This document shows positions 59,108 to 64,000 of a stretch of DNA of 64,000 nucleotides, in pieces (within the stretch, counting starts at the first letter, position 1; each line of letters opens with the position of its first letter). The stretch covers positions 1 through 64,000 of the forward strand of contig JAJEKV010000859.1 in the NCBI GenBank assembly GCA_021234155.1, in the 5' to 3' direction. The translations under genes and the position numbers were made by a program. This DNA is from Isoetes taiwanensis (taxonomy: Eukaryota; Streptophyta; Lycopodiopsida; Isoetales; Isoetaceae). Below the pieces are notes generated by a model. It was not told where the DNA came from. It was given only the letters and a program-made list of their open reading frames with translations, and searched no databases.

Positions 59108-60980
59108 TCACCGCACAAGAGAGAGCCTATAGCTTGGCATGCTTATCGCACTCATACTGCTTAAGTGACTACTGAATTCAGAGCTGTTTTCAGTCAAGCT
59201 TGGTTTATAGTCTTGAAGAGCGTAATTGCTGTCTTCGCGATATTCCTGCCGGAGTCCTGACACATCAACCTCGCAAGGCCTCGACAGTACCTTCACAATT
59301 TGTGACATTGTTGGCCGATGATTAGGGTTGTGTTGCGTGCAAAAGAGTGCCACTTTGATAATTCTTTTTGCTTCCTCCTCTGAACATTCCTTTCTCACCT
59401 GATCATCCACAATATCCAGAAGACGGTCTTCTTCCACTAGATGCCATACCTGTAGCAGGAAATGTAAGTAATGCATATCATATCAAGGCCCAATTTTAAG
59501 TTTATAAACTTACATGATCTAACAGATATGTCTCGTCTCGTGGCACTGATCGGTCCATATTGTTTCTCCCACTAACTATTTCGAATGCCAGTACCCCGAA
59601 ACTGTAGACATCTGCTTTTTCAGTGAGTTCACCAAACATTGCATACTCAGGAGCAAGGTATCCTCTGTTCCAAGTACAGAGAGAAAGTTTTGAGATGATA
59701 AATAAATTGTAGACAAATGTATGACATTATGCAAAAGACTTGACATGGATTTTCCAGCTCACATTGTTCCAGCAACTCTAGTACTGATTTGTGTTTCCTC
59801 ATCCTTGAAAAGTTTGGCCAGTCCAAAGTCAGCAATTTTAGGATTCAAACTTTTGTCCAACAATATATTGCTCGATTTTATGTCCCTATGTATGATCCTT
59901 GGAGATGTTTCTTCGTGGAGATAGGCAATACCACGAGCAACCCCAAGACAAATGTTCACTCGCGTTGGCCAATCAATGTAGATCCTTCGTTCCCGTGATC
60001 CTGCAGAATTCTTTAGTCAACAAGATGGCCTTCCACATAGCCATGGAATAAAGCACATTATACCAAGTAATGCTTGGTGCAAACTATTCCTTTCCAGGAA
60101 TTCCAGGACAAGAATCCTATGGTCTCTCTCGAAGCAATATCCAAGCAACTTCACCAAATTACGGTGTTGAACAGAAGATATTACTTCAACTTCATTTATA
60201 AAGTCACTTTGAGGTGATTTTAAGGACAGTTGCTTGATTGCAACAACTGTGCCATCTTTCAGGATCCCCTGTTGTCCAACATTACAAAATTTAGGATTAA
60301 TAACTAAACCATAATTTCGAATTTTGACTGAATGTACCTTATAAACTGTACCAAATCCACCTTGTCCAAGTTTATTCATAGGATGAAAATCATTTGTTGC
60401 ATTTCTCAAGTCATTGTACTTGTACAAGTTGAGCCTGTTTCTTATGCCCCGGAACTCTGTAGGAAAATAAATGTTAATTATATAAAGCTAATCCAAGACT
60501 TTTAATGATCATTCAGCCATTACCATCATTTGCATCTTCCGGGGAGAAAAAGTGCTTCTTCCAACGCCACAACCACAGAGATATGCCAGCAATTATAAAC
60601 AAGATTCCCAAAGGTACCATGATAGCAACTACTTTTGTATTGGACTTGGACGGTTCAGCAACATCTATTTCTGCATTCAAGATGATATTTCTAATCAGAC
60701 CCACCAGGATGATCATCACATAGCTACTTGTAGTTTTGCTTGATGTCAAAACAACAAATTTTTGTGGTGTCAAGCCTGCTAAAAGCTCATATGATTCCAT
60801 TAAACAGGCTATTGGATGCAGAGATGGACAATTCAGAAGCAAATCAGTCATTGGAGCAGTACTGCAAGCCTCGAGCTTGATTAAGAAGGATGAAGAGGAT
60901 GCAACGTTTGTTGCTATAAGGCAAAATCGGCAAGAGGGGATTTTGAATGTCGGACATGTGGAATCAAGAGAGACTGGCTG
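59108..60980 (-). CDS. receptor-like protein kinase (5' end uncertain)
   Basis: Minus-strand gene with seven exons: 60980-60524, 60456-60338, 60268-60064, 60000-59763, 59664-59515 and 59449-59108, plus probably an unseen 5' exon. All junctions are GT-AG with agreeing phases. The first visible exon has a Cys-rich segment ([25 protein letters not shown]) and a membrane span ([20 protein letters not shown]) followed by basic residues. The kinase has [43 protein letters not shown] and DVYSFG, so catalytic Lys, HRD Asp and DFG Asp are all present. It resembles plant RLKs of the LRR-VIII/CRK/SPARK-like kinase clade. The ectodomain could be SPARK-type, but I am unsure. A copia integrase fragment begins about 100 bp upstream, so the N-terminus or signal peptide may have been lost. 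Confidence 0.88.
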
Positions 60981-61084
60981 CCTATCTCATAATGCAGACG
61001 ATGAATCATAATGCAGCAGGCCTCAAGGAACCTTGTCTCTAGAATTCCCTGATACAACTTGTGGTGGTGGCTACTGCAACCTTA

Positions 61085-61404
61085 GTCGTTCGGGCGAGCT
61101 CAATACTACTTGGTGATCATTGATGATTTTTCCAATAGATGTTTGTGTTGTTGGTAAAAAAGAGAATGAGCCATTTGGAATTTTTTAAACTTGGAGGAAA
61201 TGAAAGAGATACAAGCCCTTTAATTGGGACAATGAGAAGTGACAATGGCATTAACTTTGTGTTCCAGGCATTTAACAGTTTTCTGCAACAAGAAGAGATT
61301 AGAAGACAATTGTCAAACCCTATGAGCACTCTCAAAGTGGGGTCGCTGAAAGGGAAATGAGGACTCTCAACTAGGAGTGTGCCTTGAACATAACGAAATG
61401 GGCA
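61085..61404 (+). pseudogene. Ty1/copia integrase fragment
   Basis: Plus strand with several shifts. VIIDDFSN-like start, then DTSPLIGTMRSDNGINFVFQ, AFNSFLQQEEIRRQLSNP and QSGVAERE, the copia integrase core (DDF, RSDNG and the GVAER motif). It stops at the 5' LTR of the next element and lies just upstream of the receptor kinase. Confidence 0.85.
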
Positions 61405-61572
61405 AAGTTAGCACATGTTTCCAGTATGCACATGTGGCGATCCTGCTGAGACCATTCCAAAAGTTGTGTCTCCCTGTATAGTTATGTGTCTCTTCATAAC
61501 TATATAATGTATCTGCGGTAGGCAAGATTCCCAACAAAATCAATCTATTACTTCCACTGTTCTTTTTGTCAT

Positions 61573-61584
61573 GGTATCAGAGCC
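61573..61584 (+). promoter_or_regulatory. primer-binding site (initiator Met tRNA)
   Basis: TGGTATCAGAGC immediately follows the LTR end, as in the large chromovirus but on the plus strand. Confidence 0.85.
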
Positions 61585-61751
61585 CCTTTTCTGGGCTGAT
61601 CTTGGAGAAGAGCATCGATTCTATACCAGTGGGCTAAAGGCTCTTCATCAAAAATCGTGGGCAGATTATTCTTGTGAGGAGCCACTGCCGTGAAGCCTGA
61701 ATTGGCTTAATCGCTAATTCTGGAAGTGCTAATTTGGTGTGAATTCAAGAG

Positions 61752-62500
61752 ATGGCTGCCAGCGTGATTGTTGAGAAGAAATCAATTGAGAGATTTAATG
61801 GAGAAGGGTTTTATATCTGGAAGATAAGAATGAGATCTCTCTTTCATCGAAGAGATCTGTGGTATATCGTGGAAGGTATTGAGAAGAAGCCTGCAACTGC
61901 AGATGATGCTGCAAAGTGGCAAATTCGTGATAATAAAGCATATGATCTAATTGTGGAAACTTTAGGCAATCAGCAAGTACTGCATGTGAGCAGCAAGGAT
62001 TCGGCTTATGATGCTTGAAAAACATTAATGGATATTTATGAATCAAAGGAGGAATCCATGAAGGTGTTCTTGCGCCAAGAATTTAGAAGCTTTGACATCG
62101 AAGAAGATGAGAAAATTGGAGAAGCAGTGTGCAGATTCAAGACTCTTGTGCAACAATTGGCTGTTGTAAAAGATCAAGTGGATTCCAAGGATTAAGTGGC
62201 TATGCTCATAATTAGTTTACCAGATTCGTTTGGGCAAGTTGAGATAACTCTGACTAGGTAATAGCTTCTATTTTGAAAGAAGAAATGCGTCAAAAGAAGA
62301 AGGGGAAGGTATCACTAGATCTGAAGAAAAAGGCATTTCTTGCAATGAACAACCAAAACTAAGAAGAAGAACTGAAGAAAATGCGCCAGTGCTTTAAGTG
62401 TGGAGCCAAAGGTCATTATGTGAAGGTTTATCCAAAGAATTCTGAGCATGAGCATGAGGAACAAGCAAATTGTATCAGTGATAAATTCTTTTAGATCCAG
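61752..62500 (+). pseudogene. copia gag
   Basis: Opens MAASVIVEKKSIERFNGEGF and continues YIWKIRMRSLFHRRDLWYIV, the usual copia gag N-terminus. It has a stop at 62016 and another near 62196. The later part holds AVCRFKTLVQQLA and a zinc knuckle, CFKCGAKGHYVKVYPK, in which the last Cys is Val. A polyprotein continuation is absent. Confidence 0.9.
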
Positions 62501-62814
62501 AGGGAGCAAAAGTGTTTTTATACCCAGTGAGAGCAAATCCAGTGTGCGGTTGTATCTGTGAAGAACTCTGTGCATATAGTGACAGTGGGAGTGTTTAGAA
62601 TATGTCCCCGGTATGCACATGTGGCAATCCTGCTGACGAAGGCAGATCAGTGACATGGCCCAAAGGGTGTGACCATTCCAAAAGTTGTGTCTCTCTGTAC
62701 AGAGTTATGTCTATTAGCTTAGGTATCTGTGTCTCTTCGTAACTATATAATGTACCTGCGGTAGGCAGGATTCCCAACAAAATCAATCTTTTACTTCCGC
62801 TGTTCTTTTTGTCA

Positions 62815-63023
62815 AGCAATTCTTTTTGGGACAAGCAATCCTTAAACAACTTGTTATCTTCAAAATCATGCACCCAACTATGGCCTGGAGTCAAGCCAGA
62901 TGTCAGCCAGTATTTTGATGCATAGCATTTGTATTTGTGCCTAAGAAATTCAACAGTCCAAGCTTTCACATAAATCTCGTAGACACATTCTTTTTGGCTA
63001 TTATTAAGAAGACTTGCATACAT
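62815..63023 (-). pseudogene. unidentified coding-like fragment
   Basis: Minus-strand frame containing ECVYEIYVKAWTVEFLRHK, YASKYWLTSGLTPGHSWV and HDFEDNKLFKDCLSQKE. It is open for about 60 codons and has a strongly protein-like composition. It abuts the 3' LTR of the gag-only element, which may have interrupted it. Family not recognised. Confidence 0.35.
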
Positions 63024-63555
63024 GTACAGTTATGCATAGCATCAATGTGACATCTGATGAGTGTAAATGTGACATTTGATGAGTATCGGGTGATTGGTGA
63101 ATTATGAAAATCCTGATTTATACCAGGTTCACATGACTTTGTGGCTAGATGTTCAAGCAGAGGCAATTGCTGGTAGAGATTTGAGTTTTGGTATGTCTTC
63201 TGATGGAGAGTCAGTTTCGGAACCATGAACTACGAAGAAGTACATGGGGCCATCATCCAACAAGCTACTGTTAGCATGGAAAAACTCCAAAGTTTCAGCA
63301 GCCTTAGCACAGGTTAGCATACCTGAACATGTAGTAGAGAGCTCGTGTGGTTAATGTTGTTTTAATCAGTATGTTCTCAAGAAGAAATGGATTCAATGCA
63401 TTTGATGCAGGCATGGGATCTAGTATCATTACCATTAGGCAGAAACTGGTGGATTCCCTTGCCGAACACTCCAGAGAATATGCCTCTAAGTTTTGTTGTT
63501 CATCCAAGGACACAACGATGATATATAGCGACTGCTATTCTTGCAAGTTCTAGGT
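63024..63555. other. no supported gene
   Basis: Probably more decayed copia sequence between the fragments on either side, but I see no motif that proves it. Confidence 0.3.
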
Positions 63556-64000
63556 TTCGAGATATGTAATTTTGAATGGAATGTGTATTGTAGATGGGAT
63601 GCAGCACAAAGAGCTCTTGTAGTAGTGCATGTTGATGATTTGATAATTGTGAGTAAAGAGTTGGACAAGGTACAATCAGTGCAACAACCTTTACAAGCGC
63701 AATTTTGAATAACAAACTTACGAGAAATCAATACATGTTTTGGAATGCAAACATTAGGGAGAAAAATAACAGGGTGCTTTTGATCCATCAAGAATCGCAG
63801 TTCAAAGACTTTGCAGCAGATTTGGAATGAATGAATATATTTCTAAGGATATACCAACATCTGCAAGCATCAACCTATGCGCAAATATAGAACCTCAAAT
63901 ATTAGATCAACAGCTAAAAATAAATTGTATTTCGTATCAGAATGTCGTAGGATACCTTATATATATCATGATGAGTACACAGCCAAATATTGCACAATTA
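63556..64000 (+). pseudogene. Ty1/copia reverse transcriptase fragment, runs off the window
   Basis: Plus strand. VVHVDDLIIVSKELDKVQ contains the copia HVDD/YVDD catalytic box. LREINTCFGMQT-like and YQNVVGYLIYIMMSTQPNIA match the usual copia RT C-terminal pattern (xxVGSLxYLxxTRPDIA). A few shifts are needed. The fragment continues past the window edge. Confidence 0.85.

Larger units (their letters stand above)
61405..62814 (+). mobile_element. short gag-only copia element (TR-GAG-like)
   Basis: Two related LTRs (about 61405-61572 and 62592-62814) share 'tatgcacatgtggc.atcctgctga', 'aactatataatgta.ctgcggtaggca' and the end cttccctgttctttttgtca-like. The left one is shortened by internal deletions. 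PBS TGGTATCAGAGC follows the left LTR at about 61573. Only gag lies between them, so the element is non-autonomous. TSD not identified. Confidence 0.75.

Overview
The window looks like nuclear DNA of a land plant with a large, repeat-rich genome. Supporting evidence: GT-AG introns in plant-specific genes, a plant-type EDM2-like PHD-finger gene, a plant receptor-like kinase, a captured CIPK fragment, and Ty3/gypsy and Ty1/copia elements primed by initiator-Met tRNA. I could not fix the lineage from sequence alone. Most of the 64 kb is transposable-element DNA, much of it nested or decayed.

Layout. 1-12,700: diverged dispersed repeats, a decayed Ty3/gypsy pol (4,034-5,777, minus), several short tandem duplications and a small poly-A retroposon with target-site duplication (11,632-11,805). 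12,772-13,297: gag-like remnant. 14,520-18,931 (minus): nine recognisable exons of an EDM2-like gene (RFD-like domain, then PHD/NSD-type zinc fingers) with one frameshift and no C-terminal methyltransferase-like part. 19,740-21,507: unidentified coding-like stretches and the 3' end of a copia element. 22,413-22,733: a MITE.

22,816-35,853 (minus): a structurally complete 13-kb Ty3/gypsy chromovirus with two LTRs, 5-bp target-site duplication GAATG, iMet primer-binding site, polypurine tract, gag, protease, RT/RNase H, integrase and a C-terminal chromodomain. Upstream of gag it carries two extra reading frames. The first (33,235-32,059) is a chimeric histone H3: an H3 N-terminal tail beginning MARTKQT-RK, a long acidic linker, then an H3 histone fold about 60% identical by eye to canonical H3. 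The second (31,785-30,282) is unrecognised. The histone ORF is interrupted here by a stop and two frameshifts. This H3-carrying chromovirus is the most unusual object in the window.

36,828-57,906: a long composite repeat present as copy A (37,018-45,236), partial copy C (45,237-45,933 plus 51,231-51,283) and copy B (51,284-57,906). It holds a Helitron-type helicase C-terminus and captured fragments of an NADP-type glutamate dehydrogenase and an aspartyl protease. LINE insertions with (TATTC)n tails separate A from B. A 5.3-kb CACTA transposon (45,934-51,230) sits inside copy C with TSD TTA; A and B preserve the empty site. The CACTA element has captured the last exons of a CIPK gene, and another 1-kb element with inverted termini is nested in the captured intron.

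59,108-60,980 (minus): a receptor-like kinase with an intact kinase domain. 61,085-64,000: copia remnants, including a short gag-only element with two LTRs and an iMet PBS (61,405-62,814).

Cellular genes that may still matter are the EDM2-like gene (chromatin/heterochromatin control in the known family) and the receptor kinase; everything else supported here is mobile-element biology.
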